DNA of 64,000 bases from Pyrenula massariospora. Lineage: Eukaryota; Ascomycota; Eurotiomycetes; Pyrenulales; Pyrenulaceae. Each line of letters begins with the position of its first letter. Position 1 is the first letter of the stretch. Below are positions 1-11,143 of the stretch, in pieces. The position numbers and the translations under genes were made by a program. Below the pieces are notes generated by a model. It did no database searches and had not been told where the DNA came from. It worked only from the letters and a program-made list of their open reading frames with translations. The DNA lies in NCBI GenBank assembly GCA_021030905.1, contig JAGFMI010000001.1, forward strand, positions 2,709,230 through 2,773,229. Reading direction: 5' to 3'.

Positions 1-2
1 AG

Positions 3-170
3 TCTATCCATTCCAATGCCTTCCTAGATCTTAGAGACATCGAGTTTTCAGGAGTCCGTACGCTCGTATCTGTCATTAAGGTCTAATGCTGTAAAAGTGA
101 GACGTACGTGAACTTGGACTTAGATTTATCAGGCCAACGTCTCCGTTGCGTTTTCCCAAGGCTCTATAGC
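3..170 (+). pseudogene. F-box/LRR-type gene remnant, left edge
   Basis: Frame 3 from base 3 reads an LRR-like tail containing DLRDIEFSGVRTLVSVIK, followed by TAA at 84-86. The complete F-box/LRR protein encoded at 41991-43960 has STVEDIEFSGALLHVNVICE at a comparable place, with the identical core DIEFSG. After the stop the same frame continues with CCKSE, which lines up with TCKSL in the intact gene. This suggests a nonsense-broken copy or the 3' end of a paralogue whose body lies left of the window. An intron covering the stop cannot be excluded. The similarity is short, so the assignment is tentative. Confidence 0.35.
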
Positions 171-1013
171 TCTCACCGATGATGTTACAAATCTTTAAAT
201 TGTGAACACTAGTATCAAGGCTGTTCGCCTCAACCGGAGTCCTACTGGCTATGCATGGTATTTCGTGTCCTGAAAGATATCCAAGAAGGCCTGATGGGCC
301 ACCATAAGCCACATCTTATGCTCACCTAATTACAACTAGTGTTACCGCTAAGACCACTTCCGAATACTTCCCGAAACCTTTCAGCCAGATAATCAGGTGC
401 AAAGTAACAGGCAATATTTTTTCACTTGTCTTTTTATCGTTCCAGCCATGGTGACACAAACTTTCTCAATCTGGTTGGTGTGGATGTCATGTGGTTTGCC
501 GCGGAAGTGGCGTCTTGCTCGGCTGAAGTCGAGCTCTGGAGCCTCCGCGCTTCAATCATCGTACATTTGGTCGATTTGTTTGTTGTTCCTTCCGCTTGTG
601 CTCTACATCATATTAGCTTGATGATGCTTTGGTTGCCATTGCTTTTTTCTTCTCCTATGGACTTTTCCAATCGCCCGCAATGCGGCATGCGCTTCTGATA
701 ATATTTCTTCGATTATAAGCCTAGTTCGAGCGATTGAATTTCCAGTCATAGACACTTAAACTACACCTCTAGAGTTGATTTTCTGGAGGTTGAAATCGCA
801 GATATTCCATCCTCTGAGCAAGATTCTCGGCTTTCCGACTCCAGGACCGCGACGATCTAGGCATCTTTTTCATCACTGAGGTCTCAAATCCTCTCAAAGT
901 CCCTTTGGCTCGCGATCGCCACGGAAGGCTTGCGAGCTTTGAAGTCTGAAACAGAAAATCATTTGAACGGGGTTCCTTTGACATATGAGACACGTCCGAC
1001 AGGACAGGCCGTG
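171..1013. other. intergenic, no convincing gene
   Basis: Short overlapping reading frames occur on both strands, but none has a plausible start, intron structure or recognisable motif. The right part must hold the promoter and leader of the HET gene that starts near 1014. Confidence 0.5.
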
Positions 1014-3235
1014 ATGCCAACATCAAGCCTTTGCTGCATCCCATTGCAGACGACTAGTGACGCAATCAATAGTTTGATCAAACCACGTACCTTGAAGAAA
1101 TACAAATATGCTCCTCTCACGGGCGAAAAATCTATTCGAATCCTCAGGCTAGATCCAGGAGAGCGAGACGAAAGCTTGCAAGGCTCTCTCATACAGGCTC
1201 ACCTTGACAGCATGGAAGTTTATGACGCGCTATCCTACGCCTGGGGCTCAAGTAAAAAGCCTTCGAGATTGTATACCTCAGATGGATATCTCTCGATCAC
1301 AAAATCGCTTTTCAATGCTTTGCGTGACATACGTTCTCCAACATCCACGATTATGGTATGGGCTGATGCAATATGCATTGATCAGAAGAATCTGAACGAG
1401 AGAGGGAGGCAAGTTGGTATAATGAAGGATATTTTCAGTTCTGCTTCATGCGTAATAGCGTATCTCGGGCCAGAGACTTCCAACAGCAAACTTGCGATGC
1501 AGACTATGCGCCAAATAGCCATGACCCTGCGGCGTAAGACTCTGCTTAAAGATGAAAATTTGTCAATATCTGAATGCGAGGAAAAAGCACCATGGCCTTC
1601 GGACCTGCCCTCAATTCCTGATTCTTGGGCAGGTGAACTATTACCGCCGATAGAGTCCCGCGAGCTCCTTGCCATTCAACAGCTATTGACCAACTCATGG
1701 TTTTACCGGCGCTGGATAATCCAAGAAGTGGTTGTGGCGGCTAGGCTGGACGTCGTGTACGGCGCCATGAGGGTTCAATGGTGCGATTTTTACTTTCAGA
1801 CTCGGGAGGGGACAAAAAATCTTAGTTCTGATGGTCTTCTAAGTCCGAAAGATGTCCTCGGGTTCTATTATCTCAATCATTTGAGCGAAATCCGCTCGGA
1901 ATTCCAGGGTAGCACGCGTCGGGATCTACTTGACAACATCGACACCTTTGAAGATTTTAAGTGCTTAGAGCTAAATGATCGTATCATCAGTCTTATGGGT
2001 ATATCTTCCCACACGATTCACATTGAAAAAGAGCGACTCTATGAGATAAGCTTTGAAGAGCTCTCTAGAGAAGTCGCAGCAGCTTCTATTGACCGAGTTT
2101 TATCGTCAATGCTCCCATATAGTGGATTAGACGAGGAAGTACCTTCACATTGTTCGTGGATCCCAGATTGGTCTAGTTTGGGCAAAGCTATTTCTCTCGC
2201 AACATACTTCATGAGTAGTGATTATGAAAGTCTTGACACAGACGAAGTGAGAAGCGCGTCGCCAAGTAAGTCAAAGAATAATTCCCATGATCAATCCCCT
2301 ATTGGATCTATTCATGAACATTATTCCCGTTCCGTCACTATATATTGAGACCTTCAGCCTTCCCTTCCGGTCATATTCGAACGGACATTTGGCTTTTACT
2401 ATCATAACAAGAAATGACTGTACCGATTGTATACAGACAACTGACTCACAGTATAGCACCATGTGAACGGAGCTCGCGGACTCCAGTAATCCAATTGAAT
2501 GCACGTCCCGAAGATGCCAACTTACTCTGGATCACTATACTGCACGTTGACAAAGTCTCGTCAATAATCCATCTAGCATTTTGTGACATAGATGCTGAAC
2601 TGGAAGCATGGAAGCAACGTTTCACTGAAATTTCAGATTTCTTACAGACTCCATCTTTTACCTTGTCTCCATTCGAAATCGCGAGTTTGGAATGGAGGCT
2701 GCCTGTGGCACACGAGGAGCAGAAAACGCAGGAGAACGGTCTTCCATGCGATGACATCAGCTGGCAACGGGCCTACGAGGCAGTCCGTGATTATATTGCT
2801 GAAGGAGGTGGATCGATCGACGACCTTAGGCCGTATCACAAGCTAGCCATGCGTGACAAGCTGAAGCCCAACGTCGCCAGCCTTGAAGAATATGCGGGTG
2901 AGGATTGCGGGAAATTGGTTCGTGATCAAACACCAAAAGAATGTACGCCATCGAGGTACGATTACGTATGGGCTGTATATGAGACTTGTGAACTTATGAA
3001 GCTCGGCTCCATTGCGAGAACAGACCGTGGATACTTTGCAAATTTACCAAGGACGACAAAAACAGGGGACTTGGTTGTTATCGTTCCTGGAGCCGAAATT
3101 CCTTACATAATCCGGAAAAGCATTGAGAGACCTGAGTACTATCGATTGGTCGGCGAGGGGTATGTCCACGGTATAATGAATGGCGAAGCACTTCAGCTGG
3201 AGGGAATTAAGGAAGAGAAGATAGCGCTATACTGA
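1014..3235 (+). CDS. HET-domain heterokaryon incompatibility protein
   Basis: This is a two-exon model of about 691 aa: exon 1 1014-2265 and exon 2 2412-3235, with a GTAAGT donor at 2266, and phase preserved. The frame is open to about 930, but the first ATG is at 1014. HET-family signatures are visible: YDALSYAWG near residues 70-78, VWADAICIDQKNLNERGRQV near 115-134, the following ASCVIAYLG, and a later WFYRRWIIQEV. The C-terminal part (residues 420-691) includes GDLVVIVPGAEIPYIIRK and YRLVGEGYVHGIMNGE, the usual ending of six-heptad-type HET proteins. In other fungi such proteins trigger cell death when incompatible strains fuse; the partner here is unknown. No NACHT, WD40 or other receptor module is attached. 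The exon junction is less certain than the domain call, because the acceptor at 2410-2411 (ACAAG) is weak. Confidence 0.88.
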
Positions 3236-4961
3236 CCCCTGGAGCCGCTTCAGATACGCGTCCGGTGATAAACCTTGGACCGCTAAAACTTCAGTTTCTT
3301 TTACTGACAGTGAGGTAGCACGTTTACACCTCATCTCAGTCATCTACAATATCCAAACCCAACGGGGACTTATTTGTCAATTCTAAACAACCAAGGATGC
3401 AGCCATCAACCCAGCCCTACGTGACTCCACCCCATCAAGCATTAAACGAGCGGAAAATCAATCTTTAAATCGACCATCCACAAACATCTACACTTCCCCG
3501 ACTCTCCCATTCTAATCGTATCCTCATCCGTGTATCAGGCCCCCAGATATCACCACGACAACTTCTCGCGTTCAAGCCCTAACAAGAGATCTCCAACACT
3601 GCAACAAAGTCGAATACCTATAGCTCTAGCCAAAGCTATGAGAGACAAGCCATTCAGCTCTTCTCCTGTCAAAACAAGCCATCGTCCTCCTCACCGCCCC
3701 CGTCATTCCCAACAAACCGACCTCATCCGTTAGCTAATACCAGTAGCCACAATCTTCGCGGAATAAAGGAGAGGCATTCGAATCGAACCCGCCTCTACCG
3801 AAGCCCAACATACCTATTTCACTCAAACCCTCTCCCGTCCAGGAACACCCAAGTAGGCACAAACCCATCGCCTCAACCCGCAAGCCCGAGTCCCACCACA
3901 CACATATATAACCCCCACCACCCCTCAAAATCCAAACGTCAACCCTCATGCCGTCCCGCCGGCAGCTGATCAAAAAACCTCATCCCCATCCTTTCCGAGT
4001 CAGATCTCCCGCTCCCACTAACCACCCCGCTTCTCAATCCACCCTCCTCCCCTCATGCGTCGCAACCAAACCCCACTATCTAGCCTCTTCACCCGCTGGA
4101 CTTAACTTCAACGCCCAATCATAATCACGCTCTCCACTTCACTTCGCAGCAGGAACCCACACACTCCACACACTACGCTCGGCTGGCAGTTGTTCTGCGT
4201 ATCCGCTAGATCTACGGCTTTGGTCCAAGGGCTGGTGACTGGATGTTGTGGCTGGTATGGGTGGCATGGAAGGGTTGGTGTGTGTTTCGTCAGCGTGGGG
4301 GATCTGGGATGGGGAGGAAAGAAAGGTGGGTCAGGCGGGATGCAGGAGGATTGGGTGCGGACTAGGACGCGATGCGAGGCGAGGGGATGATTGCTTTGCT
4401 GTATTGTGGTGTTGCGCATTCTTATTGGGAACGGGGGGAAAGCGGTCGGAAAGATTGTTCGGGGAGGATATGGGAGTGTTCGGGGAGGATATGGGAGGGT
4501 TCGGGGGGGGTCGGTGGTGCGACGGCTACTGTGATGTTGGGCAAGTATTTATATTGAAAACGGGGAGAAGGGGATTTGGGGAGTAGTCATGCTGTCAAGG
4601 AAGGGAGATGATGGAGTAGTGCTGGCATATCAAGACCTCAAGTTGACGATATCAATGCACAAGAGTAGCGCATGAACCGGGGGAAGTACATTCAGCGTTC
4701 ATCGGTGAAATGGGTATTCATTTCATTATCTGTGCGAATGTGGGCTCGCCCCATCCTGCAGAAGTAATATACAAACAAATGGTTCTTTCCAGCTATCTAG
4801 CTAGCTAGTTTCCCCACTCTCTAGCAAAACGCCAGCCCAACCTTCACCCTCTGAGGGGAAGGAAGTGCATCCCACCATCTATAAATCCGACAGGTCTGTT
4901 TTTGATCTGGTTGGTGAACCAAGATCTATATGTACCTCCACCATTCTCACCAATCCAAACT
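3236..4961. other. gene-free stretch with sharp C-rich to G-rich flip
   Basis: From about 3400 to 4180 the plus strand is strongly C-rich and G-poor. From about 4190 to 4600 it becomes G-rich and C-poor within a few tens of bases. Several open frames on both strands are by-products of this composition (long proline/threonine or glycine/arginine runs) and show no motif. Around 4791-4810 there is a short CTAG-type repeat. I see no supported gene. Confidence 0.6.
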
Positions 4962-5462
4962 CTACAAAAGCGCCGCAGCGCCCAAAACCACACCACCAAG
5001 AACCCCGCCCATAACCAGCTGCGGCGCCGCCGTAACAGCCGGCGCAGCTCCCGGACTCGACGAGCTCGTCGCGCTGCCCGCCGCAGCGGTGCTCAAGTGG
5101 CTCGCCAGACTGCTCGCCAAGCTGCTGCCCAGCGAGGCGCCGTTCGAGCCCGCCGCGGTGATGCTGGAGACGAGGGACGAGGGGTTGATGCCGAGGGAGG
5201 AGAGGGCGGAGGATCCTTCGCTGGCGATGGAGGAGAGGTCGGAGGTGACGGAGGGGGCGATGGAGGTTAGGTCGGAGGCGAGGGAGGATGCGTCTGGGAC
5301 GGAGGTTTGTTAGAGAGGTTGATTGCGGATTTGAGAGGGGGATTTGGGGGGCTTACCAGAGGCGAGAGAGGAGGCGAAGCCGCCGGCGTCGGTGGTTGAG
5401 TCGGGTGCTGCGAGGGAGGGAGCGGCGAGGGCGAGGGCGATGAGGAGGGATTTGAATTGCAT
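4962..5462 (-). CDS. small secreted Ser/Ala-rich protein, probably GPI-anchored
   Basis: This two-exon minus-strand gene is too interrupted to appear as one open frame. Exon 1 is 5462-5357 and exon 2 is 5293-4962, with a 63-nt intron (GTAAG donor, CCCAG acceptor) and phase 1 preserved, giving 145 aa. Residues 1-19 form a clear signal peptide (MQFKSLLIALALAAPSLAA). The middle is Ser/Ala/Leu/Gly-rich with repeated SSL, LAS and SIAS steps and a single His. The C-terminus is a hydrophobic tail (LVMGGVLGGVVLGAAALL) after a small-residue stretch, as expected for a GPI-attachment signal. Fungal cell-wall proteins of this size and composition are common but poorly characterised. The first half uses mostly C-ending codons and the second half mostly G-ending codons, matching a local composition flip near 5150. 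Function unknown. Confidence 0.8.
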
Positions 5463-8385
5463 TTTGGCGGGGTTTGTGGTGGTTGGATTTGTGGGTTTCG
5501 AGGTGGATTGTGTGTGAAGAGGGTTGAGGTGTTGCGGTGCGTAAGATTGATGTGTTGAGTGAAAAAATTTCGAGATTCGGCGAGATTAGATCTTGATCTT
5601 TATTGACTTGCCGACGTCACACAGAGAAGCCACAGCCCAGTGGGATGATGTGGCAGGGACAAAGAGAGTACGTTGGTGGAAGGTACGTAGGAAGTAAGAC
5701 TGAGGCAAGAGTGAAAGAAATGAATGGCGATGTCTCCCCCTTTTCAACCCCATCTCTCGACCCCATAATTTGAGACTCAAAAAAGATGACAGTTCCACTC
5801 GCCAAGCCGCGAAGCCTCGAAGGAATCGTAAAAGGCTCGCATCGTCTGACGAACCACATGGCCGCAGAAGGGAAAGCCTTGCGACCCCCTTATTTCCCGA
5901 CACGGTAAAGGTGCTGATGCAGGACTGGGGGCGAAGCTCTGAAACGAGGAACTAGGCTGACCGTGGCGGTGAGTGATGTCACAGGGGAAGTCAGATGAAA
6001 TAAGTTTTTCCGGACCGAACGCAACTTTTTTTAGATGCACACGATCTCATTGATTGCCACTTGTGGCGGTGATGGAGACGCGTGTGGCGCGGCTATGCAC
6101 CCACGAGTTCTAGATACGGGGATCTTCACGAGGACATGTTCACGATAGGCTCACGCTGCTGCCACGTACGTACGCTTATTGCGACGACATGATGCACGCG
6201 CCTGCCGGGAAGGCCGAGCGCGACCGAGCGAAGGTGCAAAGTCGCGAGATGCACACAAACGCCGACCTGCCTTGTTCGTCTTGTCTGACAGTCAGATTAA
6301 GCTTGATCAACATTGCGCTTGCAGCTGGGCATTGCTTGATTGACGATCTCCATGCAGATGGTCACGAATCGACCAGGAAACTCGCTGTATAAGATGCTTA
6401 TCTTTGTGCCAATGTCGATGGGTTATTGCGCCATCCATCATCTCAACATAAAACCCCGCGATGATTGATATCGGAGGGATGGAGAATTTCTGATTGGCAC
6501 CGAAAACTCTCAACATTAACACAAAGATAAGCAATACGTCAAGAGCGTGAGGAAAACAAGCAACAAGTCTCCGATTGCTTCACGGATTTGTTCGGCAGCC
6601 GGATGGATAACGATAATGTTGCATACTGACGAAATATGGTGAGCGATAGGCGGTGAACTTCTAGGTGCCTGCGATGAGTGACACAGTCAACGACCTGGAA
6701 CTGCAAAGCAGTCTCCGACAAAATGGCCGAAAGAAAGAGCAAGCAATAAACCTGAGAGAAATTGAGGAAGTAAGTCATATCATTATTCTCCCTAGAATCC
6801 TTACTTCTTCATACACTTTTCAACCCGATTTCTTATCGTTTGTTCAACATCCCGCACTTCCTCACGTTTCTCCACGTCTTTTCTGCCACCGCAATTGCCG
6901 CAAAGCTTGAACCGATAACTCATTTCTATCAATTTGAATTCCTGTACTAGCCCCCAATGGCGCTATCCACGCGATCGCGCCTTAGCCATCAATTCCGATC
7001 CGATCACCCCGTTAGCGCAGCCGCGCCTTCGAAGTGGATTAACGCGCCTGATGCGGGCTAGTGACCGAGCTGACAATGACGCTGGCCGCAGTGCAAACGG
7101 CACCCGCACCCGTAGTGACTTCCGCGGCGCTGAAGTCTGGATATACCTCACTGCTCGTGAGCTGCTGATGCTACTCCTGACACTGTCCTTAGCAGCGCCG
7201 GGAGTAATTCTCGCCTCACTTGGCTCGCGAGAGACGACACTAGTTATCGACCTGGATGCTCTTGGGAGAGTTAGTCGTGCCGGGTGCGCATGCCGAGACG
7301 TAGGAGCTAGCGAAGGAGGTGCCGTAAGACTCTCAGGAGACGTAAGAATCCCAGCCTGGCAAGTGCGTCAGTGAGGTTCCGTACATGTAGAGGTGTCGAC
7401 AGTGGATCAAGAATTGGAGCAGTGGAGGAGGTAAGGTGCGTACGTTGAGGGTTGAGCGTCAGGATCGGCAAGGGCTGTGGCTGCAATGGTAAAGAGAATG
7501 TGAACAGAGTAACGTATGGGAGGCTTTGTTTTCGCGTTGACGGAGAGCGTGCCTAACAATCGTGGCCATTATTTGTGTCAAACCCTTGTTTTCGTATTAT
7601 TGTGTATTAATCTCGAGAGAAATTAGCCATAGATTCTTGCTACTGCGCTTGTGCTCGTATGTGTTGATTTTGCATCGCTAGATGACCGCAGAAATGACTT
7701 CATTCTTGCTCGCTCTGCGGCTCAATGGCTTAAAGCAGGCTGCGGTGACGTCCTTCGCCGCAAGTGTGCCCATGTGTAGGAATAGTTGTATGTTAAATGA
7801 TCAGCAGCAACTTTCTTGAAAGGTTACATTGGTGTAGCTCGATGTGTCGCTACAAGAACGCTCCGTGGCCAAGTGTGCCTTCCATGATTTGATAATACTT
7901 CCATAATCCAACCTGGTCACTGATTGGGGTAGTCTCGTGCATGCTTGGTCGATGTGTAGTGTGAGAGGATGCTTCTCATCAGGCACAGTATTTTTGATCG
8001 ACTGTATATCTTAATGGGCAAGCGACAGAGCTGGTGATAGAGGTCCAAGCAGAGTCAGCAAAAAAATGTAATTAGGCGGTCTGGCTAAATTCTGGCGAGA
8101 ATCAATGTTAGCCCATTTCCGAAATAAATAGATGTAGCTGTCAAGGTATGTCCTGGTTTCGGAACTTTCATTGAGAAGCCCTTTTGTCGCTGATGTCTCG
8201 CATTTGCTCATGTCCTCTTATTGGCTCAGTGCACCTCCGACATCTCTAACACCGTCGTCATCACATTGAGTGCTCCCGCTGTACACCTATATCATTTTGT
8301 CCTTTCTTAAAATCCTTTACTTGTCCTCATGCATATCATTAACAAGTATCAATTGATCTGACGGTTGAACTTCGTCATGCAAGTC
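5463..8385. other. gene-poor stretch; one small inverted-repeat element
   Basis: I find no gene here that I can support. An open frame at 6934-7374 (plus) contains an internal hydrophobic stretch, MLLLTLSLAAPGVILASLG, but has no homology I recognise and its opposite strand is also partly open. An inverted-repeat element lies at 6394-6534 and is listed separately. Confidence 0.5.
6394..6534. repeat. MITE-like element with terminal inverted repeats
   Basis: GCTTATCTTTGTG at 6396-6408 is repeated in inverse orientation as CACAAAGATAAGC at 6520-6532. The similarity continues inwards, with AATGTCGA on one side and AATGTTGA on the other. The interval is about 140 bp, without coding content. This fits a miniature inverted-repeat element or its relic. 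No target-site duplication is obvious. Confidence 0.4.
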
Positions 8386-8631
8386 TCAGCCATTGCATTT
8401 CGTCTGCCCTGGTTCGGCATTTTCGTCTTCATGTTCTTCATCTAAGTTCGGATTACTGGTATGGCTCGAAGGCTCTATCTTGGTAGGACCGGCGATGCCT
8501 TCTGAATCTCCACCATCCTCTGATCTCACCACGACTTCTTGCAGTGGCGTAGTAGCGGGTGCCTTAGCAGCTCGCAATTTCGCTCTAATAATGGTGAGTA
8601 GGAGGATTGGAAGACTGTAGTGGGATGGCAT
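8386..8631 (-). CDS. small hypothetical protein
   Basis: An 81-codon frame starts at the ATG at 8631, preceded by CAACA, a reasonable fungal start context. Residues 1-19 include a hydrophobic stretch (SLPILLLTII), followed by a basic segment and then an acidic, Glu/Asp/Pro-rich tail. The frame is also open upstream to 8667, but only from a GTG codon. I do not recognise it. It may be a short membrane-associated or secreted protein, a terminal exon, or chance. Confidence 0.25.
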   Translation of the reverse strand: MPSHYSLPILLLTIIRAKLRAAKAPATTPLQEVVVRSEDGGDSEGIAGPTKIEPSSHTSNPNLDEEHEDENAEPGQTKCNG

Positions 8632-9922
8632 TGTTGATGGGCAGTTTCGACGGGAAATGGAGGCCACGGTAAAAAGCGACCCCAGAAGACCGAACGTGGC
8701 GCTTGAGACGAGATTTGTTCGGCTAATCTTGTATCTGCCTTTCTCTTCGAGATAGGAAAGAGAGGTACAGGACTTCGTGAGATCAGAATCTGGTGCGACT
8801 TTTAATTATGTTGGACCGGGCTCCCAATGACCGAAGAAATTTTCAAGTTTATCATGTCCCGATCACAAAAAAAAAGGGCATCGCCTTGTCTCAAGCTCTC
8901 GATCTTTACCCTTGCACGAAGTATGTATGAAGCAAGCTGAGCGGCACAACCGAGAAGCGTTTGGGCTCAGCTGCGGCACAGCCAAAACCCAACAAGCCGC
9001 AGGCCTTGAATCCGGATCCCACGAGCCTTAAAGGTGTAAGCATCAGAGCCATTTGGTCCGATGCGGAAGCTGTAGGGTTCATCACGGAAGAAATCCGATA
9101 GCTCAATGAATCATGCCATCTTTCTTCTATTTCAACGTCGATAAGATTTCTGGAACTCTTCTGTGGTGCGTTAGTCTAATTTCATGACATTATCTCCCGG
9201 GCCAATGCCCCTTCCGGGGATCCCGGTCTGCCTCGGCAAGACGCAAGGTCGGGCAGCTTCCGTACCTACAATCTTGCGAAGAATCGCAAGGCTGACTCGG
9301 TTTGATTTAGATTTCATAATAAAGGAGATTCAGGATCTTGAAATCTTGACATGGGGCCGTCCACCGATTGCGCACTGCATGGTTTGGGGCGTTTGCGGCA
9401 TTAGAATCCTTCGGAAAGAGAGACCAACCGTTGGGGGGAATCAAGCGATGGGATCGTGTTGGACGAAGCCATTGATCTCAAGATTATGGTAAGCAAAGAA
9501 GCATTGAGCAGATGGCAAACAGTAGCGGTGAGATCAGGGTAGAAGACCCTTTTTTAGGGAGCTAATTTTTGATATTTAGGCTTGGAGACGAGGTTGGGTG
9601 ATAGAAGTCGTGGGGCCACCTTCAGGCTCTTCAGGCTGATTATTAGCTGGTAGCGGGGCAACGATTTCTAGCCCCGGCCTGAGAGCTTCTTGCCAAGAAG
9701 CTCCCTTGGCGGACGGTCTCTTGACAAGCCGAGAGACCGCCGATGCGTCTTAACAACAACGTTTCTACCTGTGTCTTTGAAACGGGAACTCACCACTGCC
9801 TGTCACACACATCGTGACTATGTTACCAAGGCTGATTGTGAGGCGGAAAAAGAAGAAAATCATCGATAGAGATAGGACCATTACATATTTACTGAAGTGT
9901 ACCGACCGAAAACCCGGCTTCA
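8632..9922. other. intergenic with clustered stem-loops
   Basis: No supported gene. The segment 9650-9745 can fold into three consecutive hairpins (listed separately). An open frame at 9184-9492 has no recognisable feature. The stretch just before 9923 should contain the promoter of the next gene. Confidence 0.45.
9652..9745. other. three consecutive stem-loops
   Basis: Three adjacent inverted repeats occur without gaps larger than about 10 bases: CGGGGC...GCCCCG around 9653-9677, the near-perfect palindrome GAGCTTCTTGCCAAGAAGCTC (two 10-base arms around one base) at 9683-9703, and CGGTCTC...GAGACCG at about 9714-9738. This could be a structured RNA, part of a fold-back element or a terminator-like region. 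No known RNA family is recognised. Confidence 0.4.
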
Positions 9923-10977
9923 ATGAGTCTTTCAGGAACCTCTACAAGCACTACCATGCCTACGACTTCACCTAGACGGGACTCGGCAGCTGATGAGGTC
10001 GATTCAGTGAAATACCAAAATAGTAACATCCTCTATCAAGCACTTGACCAAGTTCCAACCGACAATCACCGCATCAACCTCGCAAGTGCAATCAAGCATT
10101 TGCAAGGCCATGAAATTAGCAAGGAGCAACATGGCCCAAGGTAGTAAACTTCTGAACCCTTGTTTGAGGCGGCATGAATAATGTTGGGGAAGATGAGCAT
10201 ACCACCTGACATGAATTTTGATACTGAAAGCTCGGTAACACTGCTAAACTTTTCGACTAAGATGTTCTACTACGACTACTATAAGCTGTTCCGGGAGGAC
10301 CTGGACTTTGACGACCCTGTGCAATTGAAGGAAACATGTCTAAGTTTGCGCTGGCTGCTCTAGGAGGCACATAACCAACGCCGCGAAAGCGTCGCTACGT
10401 CTAGCAATGTCACCAGCACTACTGATCCTGGCGACGGGCTCGAACTGGGAGTACTTAGCAGCCGTGGCAATCATGCTCATGAAAAGAGAGAACTCAACCT
10501 CGACTTGCCGACTTACAAGTCAAGCTATTGATCCATGCTGAAGATGGAGATCTAGTCGAATCCTATCACTTTTACATGTCTTACTTTCTTTCCGAAGCAA
10601 ACTCGGACCCAGACTCGGTCAATGACATCTACATGGACGACTGCTTCTACAAGTTCCAATGCACTATTCGTGAGGCTGTGGAATGCAATGGCTGGGAGTT
10701 TCACACGAGAAATATATGCGAACTCCACGGTGGCGGCCTGAAAGGACTCCCGATCGTAAACGAATACGGTCTGAGGAGGTTCCTCAAACAATGCGAAAAA
10801 GAAAAAAGACAGGAGATAGGCTTCCACATAACCTGTGCGGTTCCAGATCCGGATGAAGACCCTGAACAGGCAAGGCAACAGCCGAAGAGCCGCACCAGCT
10901 CCTCAATGTCAGCCTCACGGACCAAGAAACGGGGTGCGGCAGAGGCTGGCCCACGGCGCAAACGGACACGTACTTGA
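9923..10977 (+). CDS. unrecognised protein, four-exon model (possible pseudogene)
   Basis: Four open segments on the plus strand join in phase. Exons are 9923-10140, 10198-10318, 10364-10450 and 10525-10977, with introns of 57, 45 and 74 nt, giving 292 aa. The N-terminus is Ser/Thr-rich. The C-terminal exon has a well-behaved globular stretch (FYKFQCTIREAVECNGWEF, ELHGGGLKGLPIVNEYGLRR) and ends in a basic tail (TKKRGAAEAGPRRKRTRT) that resembles a nuclear localisation signal. I do not recognise the family. Intron donors at 10319 (GTGCAA) and 10451 (GTACTT) are weak. The alternative reading is a decayed gene with an in-frame TAG at 10361-10363 and a frameshift near 10520. Confidence 0.5.
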
Positions 10978-11143
10978 TGTAATCATGACTGAAATGTCTG
11001 ATGACCGGTATTTCTATCTATTCTGTCCGGTTCTTTCCGTACAGTGGAGTGCATGTAGCTCAAGTCTCCATCTCGGCAACCCCAATTCGCTCAGAGCTTT
11101 CAACGTTAAATGCCATAGCACAAAGTCATTGTCCCTCCCTTTC

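Noticed and set aside
3734-4586. Several ORFs of 60-110 codons on both strands
   Set aside because: Products are low-complexity and follow the skew of the region; no splice or motif support.
7400-7560. Minus-strand segment reading like a signal peptide (HILFTIAATALADPDAQP)
   Set aside because: No ATG in that frame before a stop upstream and no downstream exon that continues it.
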